64,000 bases of DNA from Pseudomonas sp. KBW05 (GCF_003852405.1 NZ_QAJM01000023.1:1-64000), one strand, 5' to 3'; counted from the first letter of the stretch, positions 16,576 through 27,068 are shown. Notes: a model not told the origin generated them from the letters alone. Made by a program: numbers and translations.

Positions 16576-17703
16576 ATGACCGCCCTGGCCCAACGCACTG
16601 CTGACACCCAATCCCGCCGCGCTGCGCTGACCCTGGCTTTATGCCTGCCCAGCGATGTGTTGCTGTACCTGCTGCTGCCGATGGAGTCCCAGGCCTTCGG
16701 CATCACGCTGGCCCAGGCCGGGGTATTGCTGGCGGCCAACCGCCTGGTGCGGATTTTCGGCTACCGGCATGTGCTGAATTTCTACGCGCGCAACGGCGAC
16801 CGCCTGACCTGCATGATCGCCGCCGGCGCCGCGATGCTGTGTGCCTTGGGCAACTCGATGTTGTCGGGCTTTGCCGCGTTGCTGGGGTTGCGGTTGGTCT
16901 GGGGCCTGTGTTTTGCCGCGTTGAATCTGTCAACCCAAGTGCTGGCGACGTCGGAACCTGCCGGTGCGGCACGCCGGGCCGGACGCTCACGGGCAGTGAT
17001 CGCCCTCGGGCCGATGCTCGCGCTGCCGCTGGGCGGTTGGCTGACGTTATGGGCCGGGCCGCGGCCGATCTTCCTGATCCTCGCCGGATGCTGCCTGGTG
17101 GGCCTGTGGGTGGCGCGCGGCTTGCCCGTCGCGGGGCATGATCTGCACAGCAGCGGGCGCCGCTTCAAGTGGCCCGACAGTGTGGCGATGTGGTCGTTTA
17201 TCGAAGGCGTGGCGTTGGATGGGCTGTTTATCTTTGGCCTGTCGATCCAGGCGCAGAAGATCCTGGGCGGCGACGCGGTGCTGATTGCCGGTGGGTTGAT
17301 GGCGCTGCGCTATGTCTCGGAAATGCTCCTGAGCCCTTTGGGTGGGCGCGCGGCCCAGCGTTTTGGCGCGACCTCGATGTTGCTGCTGTTCTCGTTCATG
17401 AGTGCGCTGGCCCTGACGGCGTTTGCCAGCTACTGGGTGATCGTCGGCGCGGCGGCGGTGCTGGTGTTGCGCGCGCTGCAACTGCCGCTGGTGACTACCC
17501 TGGTGGCTGAACGCAACCCCGGTGCGATGCGGGTGTCGGCGCTGGCCTCGAATGCGGTGTGGCGTGATATCGGCGCGGGCCTTGGCCCGTTGTTGGCGGG
17601 GTTGTTGCTGCCGGTGGCGTCGGCGCCGCTGGTGTTTGGTTTGGCCGGCGCGGCGATTGCTGTGAGTGCGCTGTTCTGCTGGCGCGCCGGTCGGGTCGCC
17701 TAA
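16576..17703 (+). CDS. MFS transporter
   Basis: A 375-residue membrane protein with about 11-12 hydrophobic segments and MFS-like features: LTLALCLPSDVLLYLLLPM at the start, VLLAANRLVRIFGYR in the motif-A position, and a duplicated N/C-half layout. It may be cotranscribed with the preceding MFS gene (57-bp gap, no terminator seen). The stop overlaps the convergent DUF3087 gene by 4 bp. No substrate can be proposed. Confidence 0.8.
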   Translation: MTALAQRTADTQSRRAALTLALCLPSDVLLYLLLPMESQAFGITLAQAGVLLAANRLVRIFGYRHVLNFYARNGDRLTCMIAAGAAMLCALGNSMLSGFAALLGLRLVWGLCFAALNLSTQVLATSEPAGAARRAGRSRAVIALGPMLALPLGGWLTLWAGPRPIFLILAGCCLVGLWVARGLPVAGHDLHSSGRRFKWPDSVAMWSFIEGVALDGLFIFGLSIQAQKILGGDAVLIAGGLMALRYVSEMLLSPLGGRAAQRFGATSMLLLFSFMSALALTAFASYWVIVGAAAVLVLRALQLPLVTTLVAERNPGAMRVSALASNAVWRDIGAGLGPLLAGLLLPVASAPLVFGLAGAAIAVSALFCWRAGRVA

Positions 17704-18218
17704 CCGCGCAGTTGTTCCAGCCACGCTGGATCAAGGCGTGTTTGTTCGGTCTCGAGGCCCAGCGCCTGCATTTTCGCCTTGTGCGCCTCGACCTCGCTCA
17801 GTAGCTGCGCCTGGGCGCTGGAATTGGCGTCCAGCGCATGCATCTGCGTCAGCCCCAGGTGGTAAAAACGCAGCAGCTTGATTGCCGTCGGGTCGTTGGC
17901 CTGCACGCCCTCGGTGACCTTGTGCATCACATTGGTCACGCTCATCAGGCTGCGCTTGAGCTGCCAGCCATACACCGCTGGCGCCAGCCACGGTTGGGTC
18001 CAGAACGGCCCGCGCACCAGGGCCAGGGTGATCAGCACGCCGGCAAATACGCCGCCGACGTTGAAGCGAAAGTTGTCACCGCCCGGCTCGCCGAACAGCA
18101 TCACCGCCAGGCTCGACAGCGACATCGCCAGTGCCAGGAACAGCGCCGCCACGATCAACGTGCTGCGGCGGGTTTGGCGGCGGTAAGTGACAGGGTCGCA
18201 GGGTTTGAGCTCGAACAT
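17700..18218 (-). CDS. DUF3087 family membrane protein
   Basis: A 172-residue protein starting MFELKPCDPVTYRRQTRRS, followed by two hydrophobic segments (about residues 20-42 and 52-68) and a soluble helical C-terminus (TNVMHKVTEGVQ, HLGLTQMHALDANSSAQ). This matches the DUF3087 family of gammaproteobacteria, which has no known function. The terminator upstream separates it from the small gene at 18297. Start 18218 was chosen by family-like length; an upstream frame to 18260 is not supported. Confidence 0.78.
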   Translation of the reverse strand: MFELKPCDPVTYRRQTRRSTLIVAALFLALAMSLSSLAVMLFGEPGGDNFRFNVGGVFAGVLITLALVRGPFWTQPWLAPAVYGWQLKRSLMSVTNVMHKVTEGVQANDPTAIKLLRFYHLGLTQMHALDANSSAQAQLLSEVEAHKAKMQALGLETEQTRLDPAWLEQLRG

Positions 18219-18271
18219 CCGGGGCGGTCTCCAGTGGCGTAGGCGCGCATCTTCGCACATCGCACAAAAAG

Positions 18272-18291
18272 AGCCCCGCTTCGGCGGGGCT
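18272..18291 (-). terminator. Rho-independent terminator
   Basis: Stem AGCCCCGC / GCGGGGCT (18272-18279 and 18284-18291) with a stable TTCG loop, followed on the minus strand by CTTTTTG. It lies 3' of the small 78-residue protein gene. Confidence 0.9.
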
Positions 18292-18296
18292 TTTAG

Positions 18297-18533
18297 TTAC
18301 TTGGGCGCGGTCCACGTCACTTCGGTAACACCGAATTTCTCGGCCCAGGGCCGGGTGGTCTTTTTCACTTGCTCGTGACCGACGCGGCCGATGCGGCTCA
18401 CGTGGGCAATGTCGGCGTCCACTGCCGCCCAGTGCCAGGCCTCGGCGTTGTTCATCACATCGGCGCGTACCACAAAGGACTTGGGTTGACCGTGTAGTTG
18501 GTAATTGATGGTGTAGATTTTTGCGCTACTCAT
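18297..18533 (-). CDS. Small conserved Pseudomonas protein (DUF6555-like)
   Basis: A 78-residue soluble protein beginning MSSAKIYTINYQLHGQPKSF, with the internal block MNNAEAWHWAAVDA. It resembles small Pseudomonas proteins filed as DUF6555 (recalled, not checked). No catalytic motif or membrane segment is visible. ATG 18533 is preceded by a GGGAGG ribosome-binding site. It is a single-gene unit with its own strong terminator. Confidence 0.72.
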   Translation of the reverse strand: MSSAKIYTINYQLHGQPKSFVVRADVMNNAEAWHWAAVDADIAHVSRIGRVGHEQVKKTTRPWAEKFGVTEVTWTAPK

Positions 18534-18666
18534 GTTGCCTCCCTGTGTTGTTATAAATGGATAGGGCAGGGTTCAAAAAGGTTCATTCAAAATGACAATC
18601 TGCATGTCGGCGCGGCATAGTGTCGCCTCTGCACTGTGCTCAACGATTGCGCCCAAGGATTGCGCC

Positions 18667-19494
18667 ATGCCCGACCTGACCCATCGCCAGCTTTACTTGC
18701 AACGTCTGGGCTACGACACGCCGCCTGCACCCACCCTGCAAACCCTGCGCGACCTGCAACTGCGCCATGTGTGCACCTTTGCCTTTGAAAGCCTGTCCAC
18801 CTTGCTGCGCCTGCCGGTGCCCATCGACCTGGCCAACGTCGAGCGCAAAGTGTTGCTCGATGGGCGAGGGGGGTATTGCTATGAGCTGAACCAGATGTTC
18901 CTGGCCCTGTTGCAGGAGCTCGGTTTTGACGCGCGCGGTATTACTGGCCGTGTGGTCATGGGCGGGCCGGCGGATGCACGCACGGCACGTACCCATCGCT
19001 TGAGCCTGGTGACCCTGGACGGAGTGCGCTACATCACTGACGTCGGCTTTGGCGGCATGGTGCCCAGCAGCCCGTTGCAGTTGGACAGCGAAGCGGTACA
19101 GGCTACGTCTCACGAGCCCTATCGCCTGACGCACAATGCGGACGACAGCTACACGTTATGGGCTGAAGTCGCCGGGGAATGGCGCGGGCTGTATGTGTTT
19201 GACCTGCAGGAGCAGGCGGACATCGATTACGAAATCGGCAACTGGTACGTGTCCACGCATCCGGGTTCGCCGTTTCTGGGCCAATTGAAAGTGGCGCGGT
19301 TGGCACCGGGCAAACGCTACACGTTGAACAACGCCCACTATGCGGTCCACTACCTGGATCGGCCCAGTGAGAAACACACGATTAAACAGGCCGATGAACT
19401 CTTGGCGCTGCTCAGGGAAACCTTTGGGATTCGCTTGCCGGTAGAGGGGGCGTTGGTTGAAAAAATCAATGGCTTAATAATGGCATCTAGCTAG
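18667..19494 (+). CDS. Arylamine N-acetyltransferase
   Basis: A 275-residue NAT enzyme transferring acetyl from acetyl-CoA to arylamines and hydrazines. The Cys-His-Asp triad is complete: C71 in GGYCYELN, H110 in ARTHRLSL and D125 in YITDVGFGG. Length matches the family (about 270-285). The ATG at 18667 is preferred over the open frame from 18592 because the family N-terminus aligns from LTHRQLYLQRLGY. It is divergent from the small gene at 18533 and precedes the outer-membrane barrel gene. Confidence 0.95.
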   Translation: MPDLTHRQLYLQRLGYDTPPAPTLQTLRDLQLRHVCTFAFESLSTLLRLPVPIDLANVERKVLLDGRGGYCYELNQMFLALLQELGFDARGITGRVVMGGPADARTARTHRLSLVTLDGVRYITDVGFGGMVPSSPLQLDSEAVQATSHEPYRLTHNADDSYTLWAEVAGEWRGLYVFDLQEQADIDYEIGNWYVSTHPGSPFLGQLKVARLAPGKRYTLNNAHYAVHYLDRPSEKHTIKQADELLALLRETFGIRLPVEGALVEKINGLIMASS

Positions 19495-19530
19495 AAATAT
19501 CGAGATAGAGCCATCGCTGAACCGTTTTAT

Positions 19531-19617
19531 CTCCTTGTCTGCGCAAATGAATGCGAACCTTTTTCCTACATTTAGGCTCGAAGCGGTTCCGGAGTAATTT
19601 GCTCACCAGACAAGGAG
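19531..19617 (+). promoter_or_regulatory. Long nested hairpin masking the RBS of the outer-membrane barrel gene
   Basis: Four nested perfect stems: CTCCTTGTCTG 19531-19541 with CAGACAAGGAG 19607-19617 (11 bp); GCAAAT 19543-19548 with ATTTGC 19597-19602; GAACC 19555-19559 with GGTTC 19585-19589; and CCTA 19565-19568 with TAGG 19573-19576. The right outer arm contains the AAGGAG ribosome-binding site (19612-19617), 10 nt before ATG 19628. If transcribed as a leader it would occlude translation. A DNA-level inverted repeat is the alternative. Confidence 0.6.
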
Positions 19618-19627
19618 CTGTAAAACG

Positions 19628-20380
19628 ATGTCCAAGCTATTCGGAAAATTCCTCAAGAACACCTCGGTATTTGCGCTAGTCGCAGCGCCTGCCATGGTGT
19701 TCGCCGCACCGCCGACAGGGCCGATTTCCACCTTCGGTATCCTGGGTGCCTACAACGACTTCAAGCTCGAAGGCGGTAGCCAAAGTGACAAGGACAACAT
19801 GCCCGAAGCGGGCCTGTTCTATAACTTCGGCAACAAACTCACCGCTGAGTCTGGCTTTATCTACCAGGCGGGCGTTACCGCCAAGTACGGCAAAAAGAGC
19901 GACAATAAACTCAAGGACGGCCAGGCCGACCTGGACCTCGGCTGGCGTGCCGCGCTGGATGCGCGCAACTCGGTCGATGTGATCGCCGGCGGCGGCTATA
20001 GCTGGACCCGCTACGAGCTGGACTCCAACAACGAAGACCTGGAGCTCACCAGCAAATCGCCATTTGCCAAGGCGGCCCTGGGCTACAACCACCAGTTCGA
20101 TGACATGACCCTGCGTGTCGAAGCCGGCGCCCGCCGCACCCTGGACGGCCGCGCCAAGATCAAGGTGGACGGCCTGGGCAGCGACACCGTGGATCTCAAG
20201 GACCGCACCAACCCCTACGCCGAAGTCAGCCTGCTGATGAACCAGAAGGGCGACCTGCCGGTGGTCGCGGGCCTGTACTACACCCGCACCGAGTACAAGC
20301 TGGATGAAGACTCGGAGGTGGCGGATAACACCAGGCTCAAGCGGGATGAGTATGGGGTGAAGGTCGGAATCGCGTTCTGA
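19628..20380 (+). CDS. Outer-membrane beta-barrel protein
   Basis: A 250-residue exported protein. The signal peptide MSKLFGKFLKNTSVFALVAA ends about residue 26 (MVFA-APP). The mature part is alternating beta-strand sequence rich in aromatic girdle residues (AGLFYNFGNKLTAESGF, GGGYSWTRYEL, AGLYYTRTEYKL) and ends in the outer-membrane insertion signature with terminal Phe (YGVKVGIAF). The size suits an 8- to 10-stranded barrel related to YfaZ/OmpW-like proteins; no specific name is justified. Its ribosome-binding site lies inside the long hairpin at 19531-19617, suggesting post-transcriptional control. Confidence 0.82.
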   Translation: MSKLFGKFLKNTSVFALVAAPAMVFAAPPTGPISTFGILGAYNDFKLEGGSQSDKDNMPEAGLFYNFGNKLTAESGFIYQAGVTAKYGKKSDNKLKDGQADLDLGWRAALDARNSVDVIAGGGYSWTRYELDSNNEDLELTSKSPFAKAALGYNHQFDDMTLRVEAGARRTLDGRAKIKVDGLGSDTVDLKDRTNPYAEVSLLMNQKGDLPVVAGLYYTRTEYKLDEDSEVADNTRLKRDEYGVKVGIAF

Positions 20381-20400
20381 CGACAGCACCGCATCACTCA

Positions 20401-20514
20401 TGTGGGAGCGGCGGTGCGACGATTCGACTTGCTCGCGAAAGCGCTGGGTCAGTCGAGGCATCTGTGACTGACACTGCGCATTCGCGGGCAAGCCCGCTCC
20501 CACATTTTTGACCG
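20401..20514. repeat. REPIN with one variant arm
   Basis: The right arm (about 20480-20504) is standard (CGGGCAAGCCCGCTCCCACA). The left arm starts TGTGGGAGCG at 20401 and resumes TTGCTCGCGAA at about 20429, but holds about 18 extra bases (GCGGTGCGACGATTCGAC). A related GCGGTGTGACGATTCGAG occurs at about 20549-20566. Confidence 0.7.
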
Positions 20515-20574
20515 CGTTCGTCAGAAGAATCCGGTCACATGTCAGGGCGCGGTGTGACGATTCGAGCACGTCGT

Positions 20575-20706
20575 TGTGGCGAGGGAGCTTGCTCCCGTTG
20601 GGCTGCGTAGCGGCCCCGAATCCGGATACTGAGATTTATCAGGGATAACGCGGTGACCTTTTTGGGGCCGCTTCGCGCCCCAGCGGGAGCAAGCTCCCTC
20701 GCCACA
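20575..20706. repeat. REPIN, TGTGGCGAGGGAGC type
   Basis: Arms 20575-20602 and 20679-20706 are near-perfect inverted copies starting TGTGGCGAGGGAGC. The spacer holds a second inverted motif (GCGTAGCGGCCCCGAA / TTGGGGCCGCTTCGCG). Confidence 0.85.
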
Positions 20707-20742
20707 GGAATTCCTTGTGGAATTTACTCATCGCAACAAACG

Positions 20743-20770
20743 CAAAACGGCGCCCGAAGGCGCCGTTTTG
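20743..20770 (-). terminator. Terminator of the nuo operon
   Basis: Stem CAAAACGGCGCC (20743-20754) / GGCGCCGTTTTG (20759-20770), loop CGAA. It lies 23 bp beyond the nuoN stop. Confidence 0.9.
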
Positions 20771-20792
20771 TTTACCGCATTGACTTAAGCGA

Positions 20793-22256
20793 TCAAACGC
20801 CCAACACCGCGTGCTGCACCAAAGTGAGCAACGGTTGTGGGTAAACGCCCAGGAAGAACGCGAGCAGGGCGATGGCCAGCAGCATCACGCCGCCTGCCTT
20901 CTGTTCCCAATGCAGCTCGGCATCCACACGGCGCAGGTTTGGCTCGATCAGGTACAGGGTCACCATCACGCGCAGGTAGTAGAACACGCCGATGGCGCTG
21001 CCCAGTACGAGGGAAGCAACCAACCACCATTCGTGGGCTTCAACACCGGTAGCCACGATGTAGAACTTGCCGATAAAGCCCGCAGTCAGCGGAATGCCGG
21101 CCAGGGACAGCATCATCACGGTGAGCACAGCGGTCAGGTACGGACGGCGCCAGAACAGGCCACGGTATTCGTACAGGGCGTCGGCATCACGGCCTTTGAA
21201 CGGCGAGGACATCAGCGTGATCACGCCGAATGCACCGAGGCTTGTGATCACGTAGGTGACCAGGTACACGCCCATGGCTTCCACGGCCAGGCCTTTGCTC
21301 GCCACCAGGGCGATCAGCAGGTAGCCGAAGTGCGCGATGGAGGAGTAACCCAGCAGACGCTTGAGGTTGTTCTGGGTCAGGGCCAGCAGGTTACCGAACA
21401 GGATCGACGCAATGGCGATCACGGTCAGCACGTCGCTGAGCACGCCAGTGTTGGCAGCAGGGGAGATCTGGAACAGACGCACCATCACCGCAAACACAGC
21501 CACTTTCGACGCGGTTGCCAGGAACGCGGCCACCGGCGCCGGGGCGCCTTCGTACACGTCCGGGGTCCACAAGTGGAACGGCACCAGCGACAGCTTGAAC
21601 GCCAGGCCGATCAGCATCATCGCCAGACCCAGTTGGGCAATCGGTGCAGGCATGCCGGTGGCGGCCAGGGCGTGGCCGATACCGGTGAAGCTCAGGCTGC
21701 CGGCTTCGGCGTAGAGGAGGGCCATACCGAACAACAGGAACGCAGAACCGGCAGCCGACAGCACCATGTACTTGATGCCGGCTTCCAGCGAGCGCTTGTT
21801 GAAGAACGCGTAGGCCACCAGGCCGTAGGTCGGGATCGACAGCAGTTCCAGGCCGATGAACAGGCCCGCCAGGTGCTGTGCGCTGACCAGCACGATGCCA
21901 CCGGCCGCAGCCAGCAGGATCAGCAGGTACAGCTCTTCGCGGTTGCCTGGGTAGCCGGTGCCGCCTTCGCCGAGATAGGCGTGGGCGAGGGTGACGCAAG
22001 CCAGTGTGGCCACCAGGATCAGCGCGATGTACAGCAGGGCAAAGTCATCGACCATCATCAAAGGCGTGACCGCCAGTGGCGCGACCTTGAGGGCCGGAAT
22101 GATCGACAGCAGGGCCAGGTTCAACCCGGCGCAGGACAGCAGGAACGTTTGCGAGTGATTGCGGCGCCAGGCGATGGCCAGCATCACCGCGACAACGGTG
22201 AGGCTGGTAATCAGCAGCGGCGCAAGCGCGATAAAGTGTTGGATCGTGAATTCCAT
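20793..22256 (-). CDS. nuoN: NADH-quinone oxidoreductase subunit N
   Basis: A 487-residue antiporter-like membrane subunit of Complex I, last gene of the operon. About 14 transmembrane segments are visible. The proton-antiporter domain includes [21 protein letters not shown] and [20 protein letters not shown], with conserved Lys residues in the presumed proton path. Start 22256 follows the nuoM stop by 7 bp; the frame upstream of it is nuoM sequence. The terminator lies directly downstream. Confidence 0.97.
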   Translation of the reverse strand: MEFTIQHFIALAPLLITSLTVVAVMLAIAWRRNHSQTFLLSCAGLNLALLSIIPALKVAPLAVTPLMMVDDFALLYIALILVATLACVTLAHAYLGEGGTGYPGNREELYLLILLAAAGGIVLVSAQHLAGLFIGLELLSIPTYGLVAYAFFNKRSLEAGIKYMVLSAAGSAFLLFGMALLYAEAGSLSFTGIGHALAATGMPAPIAQLGLAMMLIGLAFKLSLVPFHLWTPDVYEGAPAPVAAFLATASKVAVFAVMVRLFQISPAANTGVLSDVLTVIAIASILFGNLLALTQNNLKRLLGYSSIAHFGYLLIALVASKGLAVEAMGVYLVTYVITSLGAFGVITLMSSPFKGRDADALYEYRGLFWRRPYLTAVLTVMMLSLAGIPLTAGFIGKFYIVATGVEAHEWWLVASLVLGSAIGVFYYLRVMVTLYLIEPNLRRVDAELHWEQKAGGVMLLAIALLAFFLGVYPQPLLTLVQHAVLGV

Positions 22257-22263
22257 AGCGCTC

Positions 22264-23796
22264 TTACCGGGCCGAAGCGAGTTGAGAGAAGGCGGTGCCG
22301 AACCACTGCTGCACGCCATGCATCGTCGCGGCAGAAGTGTCCAGGAACGGTTGCGGGTACACGCCGATGTAGATCAGCAATACCGCAAGGCCGAGCACCA
22401 TGATCAGTTCGCGAGCATCCATCCCTTGCAGGACGGTGTCGGACTTGGCCGGGCCGAAGTAGGCGCGGTGGATCATGATCAGCGAGTAGACCGAACCGAA
22501 CACCAGGCCGGACGTCGCAATGGCACTGATCCATGGCGTCTGCACGAAGGCACCCATCAGGATCAGGAACTCGCCGATGAAGTTGCCGGTACCCGGCAAG
22601 CCCAGGGACGCGGCGGCGAAGAACAGGCTGATCGCCGGCAGGTACGCGATGCGCGACCACACGCCACCCATTTCACGCATGTCACGGGTGTGCAGGCGCT
22701 CGTACAGCTGGCCACTCAGGATAAACAGGGCAGCGGCGGAAACACCGTGGGCCAACATCTGGATCACTGCGCCTTGCAGCGCCAGTTGGCTGCCGGAGTA
22801 GATGCCGATCAGTACGAAGCCCATGTGGGAAACGGACGAGAAGGCAATCAGACGCTTGATGTCGGTTTGGGCGAAGGCCAGGAACGCACCGTAGAAGATC
22901 CCGATCAGACCCAGGGTCATGGCGATCGGCGCGAACTCGGCCGAGGCATTCGGGAACAGCGGCAGGGCGAAACGCAGCAGGCCGTAGGCGGCGGTTTTCA
23001 GCAAGATACCGGCGAGGTCCACGGAACCCGCGGTCGGCGCCTGGGCGTGCGCATCAGGCAACCAGGAGTGGAACGGCACCACCGGCAGCTTCACCGCGAA
23101 CGCGATGAAGAAGCCCAGCATCAGGATGTACTCGGTGGTCAGGGACATCTTGGTTTTCAACAGGTCGGCGTAGTTGAACGTAATCACGCCGGTGGTGTTG
23201 AAGTTGACCAGTACCAGACCCAGGATCGCCACCAACATGATCAGGCCGGAAGCCTGGGTGAAGATGAAGAACTTGGTCGCGGCGTAGATCCGGGTTTTCT
23301 TGCCGTCCGAAGAACTGTGACCCCAGAGCGCGATGAGGAAGTACATCGGCACCAGCATCATTTCCCAGAAGAAGAAGAACATGAACAGGTCGAGGGCGAG
23401 GAACACGCCGACGACACCGCCCAGGATCCACATCAGGTTCAGGTGGAAGAAGCCCACGTGACGCTGGATCTCTTTCCACGAGCAGAGTACCGAGAGGATA
23501 CCCAGCAGGCCGGTCAGCAGGATCATCAACAGCGACAGGCCGTCGAGGGCCAGGTGCACGTTGATGCCGAAGCGCTGGATCCAGACGTGCTTGAATTCAA
23601 GCGCGAACGTGGGATCGACACCCGGTGCCGGAGCAAATGAATAGTCGCCATGGGCCCACAGCCAGAGGCCGAGTGCGAGTTCCAGGGACATGGTCAGCAA
23701 CGCAATCCAGCGGGGGAGGGTGGCGCCGAAGCGTTCACCCATCCAGCAGAGCAGGCCGCCGATAAAGGGGATCAGGATTAGCCAGGGCAGAATCAT
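22264..23796 (-). CDS. nuoM: NADH-quinone oxidoreductase subunit M
   Basis: A 510-residue antiporter-like subunit with about 14 transmembrane helices. Typical features are [39 protein letters not shown] and [20 protein letters not shown]. It pumps protons as part of the membrane arm. The gene follows nuoL after 49 bp and is 7 bp from nuoN. Confidence 0.97.
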   Translation of the reverse strand: MILPWLILIPFIGGLLCWMGERFGATLPRWIALLTMSLELALGLWLWAHGDYSFAPAPGVDPTFALEFKHVWIQRFGINVHLALDGLSLLMILLTGLLGILSVLCSWKEIQRHVGFFHLNLMWILGGVVGVFLALDLFMFFFFWEMMLVPMYFLIALWGHSSSDGKKTRIYAATKFFIFTQASGLIMLVAILGLVLVNFNTTGVITFNYADLLKTKMSLTTEYILMLGFFIAFAVKLPVVPFHSWLPDAHAQAPTAGSVDLAGILLKTAAYGLLRFALPLFPNASAEFAPIAMTLGLIGIFYGAFLAFAQTDIKRLIAFSSVSHMGFVLIGIYSGSQLALQGAVIQMLAHGVSAAALFILSGQLYERLHTRDMREMGGVWSRIAYLPAISLFFAAASLGLPGTGNFIGEFLILMGAFVQTPWISAIATSGLVFGSVYSLIMIHRAYFGPAKSDTVLQGMDARELIMVLGLAVLLIYIGVYPQPFLDTSAATMHGVQQWFGTAFSQLASAR

Positions 23797-23845
23797 GACA
23801 GGCTCGTTTCCTTTCGCAAGTTCGCAAAGTTGGCAAAGTTCATAG

Positions 23846-25699
23846 TCAGACCGCTACCACGACGATGGCGCCGATCACCAGTACGGCACCGGCAGCCATG
23901 GACGCTGCATACCAGCGCAGTTGGCCAGTCTCGCTGCGGCTCAGGGCGGTGTGACCGGCCTTGGCGGCGCGCGGGATCAAACCGATGGTCTGGTCGAGCG
24001 GGTCTTTGCGCAGTACATGGCTGATGGCCAGGTATGGCTTGACGAACAGTTTGTCGTAGATCCAGTCGAAGCCCCAGGCAGCGAACCACCAGGCCGACAG
24101 GAAGCGGCCAATGCCACTGTTGGCCACGGCGGTCACGAAGCGACGCTTGCCGAGGAACAGCAGGGCGGCCAGCAGGATACCGGCGATGGCGATGGCGCCC
24201 GAGGCGATTTCCAGGCTGTGCTTGGCAGCGCCACCGGCATGGCCAGCACTTTCTGGCAATACACCGGCCAGTGGTGGGGTGATCAGTGCGCCGACGAAGG
24301 TCGACAGGATGATCAGCACCGACAAGGGCAGCCAGTGGGAAATGCCATGGCCAGCGTGCGCTTCGGTCTTGGCTTCACCGTGGAAGGTGATGAAGATCAG
24401 GCGGAAGGTGTACAGCGAGGTCATGAACGCACCCACCAGGCCTGCGTACAGCAGGTTCTGGTTACCGCTGGCAAAGGCTTCCCAGAGGATTTCATCTTTG
24501 GAGTAGAAACCGGCGGTCACCAACGGCAGGGCGGCCAGGGCGGCACCACCGACGATGAAGCTGGCGTAGGCCAGTGGCAGTTTCTTCCACAGGCCGCCCA
24601 TCTTGAAGATGTTCTGCTCGTGGTGGCAGGCAACGATCACCGCACCGGACGCGAGGAACAGCAGGGCCTTGAAGAAGGCGTGGGTCATCAGGTGGAAGAT
24701 TGCCGCGTCCCAGGCGCCAACGCCCAGGGCCAGGAACATGTAGCCGATCTGGCTCATGGTCGAGTAGGCGAGGATACGCTTGATGTCGGTCTGTACCAGC
24801 GCGGCGAAGCCGGCCAGGACCAGGGTCACGCCGCCAACGATGCCGACCAGGTGCAGGATGTCCGGCGCCAGGGTGAACAGGCCGTGGGTACGGGCGATCA
24901 GGTAGACACCGGCGGTTACCATGGTTGCGGCGTGGATCAGTGCCGAAACAGGAGTAGGACCGGCCATCGCATCTGCCAGCCAGGTTTGCAGCGGCAGTTG
25001 CGCGGATTTACCCACGGCGCCGCCCAGCAGCATCAGGGTCGCCAGGGTGATCCAGAAGTCGCCGACCTGGAATTTCTGCGGTGCCAGCACCAGCAGTTCC
25101 TGGATGTTCAGCGTGCCCACCTGTTGGAACAGGATGAACAGGCCGATGGCCATGAACACGTCGCCGATACGGGTGACGATAAAGGCCTTGAGTGCCGCGT
25201 TACCGTTGTTGCGGTTGCTGTAGTAGAAACCGATCAACAGGTACGAGCACAGGCCCACGCCTTCCCAGCCGAAGTACAGGAACAACAGGTTATCGCCCAG
25301 TACCAGGAACAGCATGCTGGCGATAAACAGGTTGGTGTACGAGAAGAAGCGCGAGTAACCGGCTTCACCGCGCATGTACCAGGACGCGAACAGGTGGATC
25401 AGGAAGCCCACACCCACCACCACGCCGAGCATGGTGATCGACAGGCCGTCGACATAGAGGGCGAAGTTGGGCTTGAAGCCCTCCACCGACATCCACTGCC
25501 ACAGCACCAGGGTGTAGTGGCCGCCTTCCGGCGGCGCCACGTTGAATTGCCAGATGACGTAGGCGGTCACGATGGCCGACAGGCCAATGGAACCCACGCC
25601 CACCAGGGCAGACAGGTTTTCCGACCAGCGCCCGCGAGAGAACGACAGCAGCAGGAAACCGATCAGGGGGAATACGAAAGTCAGAAAGATCATGTTCAT
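23846..25699 (-). CDS. nuoL: NADH-quinone oxidoreductase subunit L
   Basis: A 617-residue distal membrane-arm subunit. Antiporter signatures include [40 protein letters not shown] and [20 protein letters not shown]. The C-terminal extension (about residues 490-617) should contain the long lateral helix that braces NuoM and NuoN. It overlaps nuoK by 4 bp, so coupled translation is likely. Confidence 0.97.
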   Translation of the reverse strand: MNMIFLTFVFPLIGFLLLSFSRGRWSENLSALVGVGSIGLSAIVTAYVIWQFNVAPPEGGHYTLVLWQWMSVEGFKPNFALYVDGLSITMLGVVVGVGFLIHLFASWYMRGEAGYSRFFSYTNLFIASMLFLVLGDNLLFLYFGWEGVGLCSYLLIGFYYSNRNNGNAALKAFIVTRIGDVFMAIGLFILFQQVGTLNIQELLVLAPQKFQVGDFWITLATLMLLGGAVGKSAQLPLQTWLADAMAGPTPVSALIHAATMVTAGVYLIARTHGLFTLAPDILHLVGIVGGVTLVLAGFAALVQTDIKRILAYSTMSQIGYMFLALGVGAWDAAIFHLMTHAFFKALLFLASGAVIVACHHEQNIFKMGGLWKKLPLAYASFIVGGAALAALPLVTAGFYSKDEILWEAFASGNQNLLYAGLVGAFMTSLYTFRLIFITFHGEAKTEAHAGHGISHWLPLSVLIILSTFVGALITPPLAGVLPESAGHAGGAAKHSLEIASGAIAIAGILLAALLFLGKRRFVTAVANSGIGRFLSAWWFAAWGFDWIYDKLFVKPYLAISHVLRKDPLDQTIGLIPRAAKAGHTALSRSETGQLRWYAASMAAGAVLVIGAIVVVAV

Positions 25700-26004
25700 C
25701 CGCGCATCTCACTGGCAGCGTCGATATCAAGCGTGTGGAAGCGACGATACAGTTGCAGCAGGATCGCCAGGCCAATACTGGCCTCGGCGGCTGCCAGGCT
25801 GATCACCAGGATGAACATGACTTGTCCATCCGGCTGGCCCCAACGTGCGCCGGCAACGATGAACGCGAGTGCCGCAGCGTTCATCATGATTTCCAGGCTC
25901 ATCAACACGAACAGAATGTTACGGCGAACCATCAGGCCGACCAGGCCAAGGCAGAACAGGATGCCGGCAACCGCCAGACCATGCTCCAAAGGAATAGCAG
26001 GCAT
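25696..26004 (-). CDS. nuoK: NADH-quinone oxidoreductase subunit K
   Basis: A 102-residue membrane subunit with three helices and the family motif [13 protein letters not shown] containing the conserved Glu, plus [14 protein letters not shown] with the second. The start at 26004 gives the usual family length; an ATG two codons earlier (26010) would overlap the nuoJ stop. Confidence 0.96.
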   Translation of the reverse strand: MPAIPLEHGLAVAGILFCLGLVGLMVRRNILFVLMSLEIMMNAAALAFIVAGARWGQPDGQVMFILVISLAAAEASIGLAILLQLYRRFHTLDIDAASEMRG

Positions 26005-26006
26005 CG

Positions 26007-26510
26007 TCATTGCTCCTTGGCTTCGTTGCGGCCCAAGTGGAAGGCGGTGATGGCTGCAGCGAGCAGCAGCATCGAAGCCAGTTCGACCACCAGCAGGTAC
26101 GGGCCGAACAGGCTGATGCCCACGGCCTTGGCGTCTACGGTGGTGTGGCCGATAGCCTGGCCGCTCTGGTGAGCGAACAGCACATACAGCAGCTCACCCA
26201 GCAGCAGGGCTGCCAGGATCACCGGGCCGAGCCAGATGCCGGGCTTGAGCCAGACGCGCTCCTGGGCGACCGAAGCCGGCCCCAGGTTGAGCATCATCAC
26301 CACAAACACGAACAGCACCATGATGGCGCCAGCGTAGGCGATCACTTCCAGGACACCGGCGAACGGTGCGCCGAGGCTGAAAAAGGTCATGGCCACGGCG
26401 ATCAACGAAATGATCAGGTAGAGCAGGGCGTGCACAGGATTGGTGTTGGTGATCACGCGAAGCGTGGACACCACTGCAATACCGGACGCGAAATAGAAAG
26501 CGAATTCCAT
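26007..26510 (-). CDS. nuoJ: NADH-quinone oxidoreductase subunit J
   Basis: A 167-residue membrane subunit with five hydrophobic segments. The conserved stretch [21 protein letters not shown] includes the pi-bulge helix that couples quinone reduction to pumping. It lies between nuoI (9-bp gap) and nuoK. Confidence 0.96.
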   Translation of the reverse strand: MEFAFYFASGIAVVSTLRVITNTNPVHALLYLIISLIAVAMTFFSLGAPFAGVLEVIAYAGAIMVLFVFVVMMLNLGPASVAQERVWLKPGIWLGPVILAALLLGELLYVLFAHQSGQAIGHTTVDAKAVGISLFGPYLLVVELASMLLLAAAITAFHLGRNEAKEQ

Positions 26511-26519
26511 CTTTCTTCC

Positions 26520-27068
26520 TTAAGGCAGCAAGCTCTTCACGTTGATCGGCTCGGCTTCGTTTTGTGCGGCGCCTTTCGGCTTACCGGCAACGGCCATACC
26601 TGCAACACGATAGAAGTTGTAATCAGGGTTTTTACCGGGACCAGAGATCAGCAGATCTTCTTTCTCGTACACCAGGTCCTGACGTTTGAACTCGGCCATC
26701 TCGAAATCCGGCGTGAGCTGGATCGCGGTGGTCGGGCAAGCTTCCTCGCAGAGGCCGCAGAAAATGCAGCGCGAGAAGTTGATGCGGAAGAAGTCCGGGT
26801 ACCAGCGACCGTCTTCGGTTTCAGCTTTCTGCAGGGAGATGCAACCCACCGGGCACGCCACGGCGCACAGGTTGCAGGCTACGCAACGCTCTTCGCCATC
26901 GGGGTCGCGGGTGAGCACGATACGGCCGCGATAGCGCGGCGGCAGGTACACCGCTTCTTCCGGGTATTGCAGGGTGTCGCGTTTGCGGAAGCCATGGCCG
27001 AAAACCATCACCAGGCTTCGCAACTGGGTACCAGTACCCTTAACGATGTCGCCAATATATTTGAACAT
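26520..27068 (-). CDS. nuoI: NADH-quinone oxidoreductase subunit I
   Basis: A 182-residue peripheral-arm subunit carrying clusters N6a and N6b. Two 4Fe-4S motifs are intact: Cys62, 65, 68 and 72 ([12 protein letters not shown]), and Cys101, 104, 107 and 111 ([12 protein letters not shown]). The N-terminus is amphipathic and would lie on the membrane surface. It follows nuoH by 11 bp. Confidence 0.97.
   Translation of the reverse strand: MFKYIGDIVKGTGTQLRSLVMVFGHGFRKRDTLQYPEEAVYLPPRYRGRIVLTRDPDGEERCVACNLCAVACPVGCISLQKAETEDGRWYPDFFRINFSRCIFCGLCEEACPTTAIQLTPDFEMAEFKRQDLVYEKEDLLISGPGKNPDYNFYRVAGMAVAGKPKGAAQNEAEPINVKSLLP

Noticed and set aside
19555-19586. AlgU-like promoter (GAACCT-N16-CTCGA) before the barrel gene
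   Set aside because: The -10 part does not match the TCTGA-type consensus, and the bases are better explained as arms of the nested hairpin.
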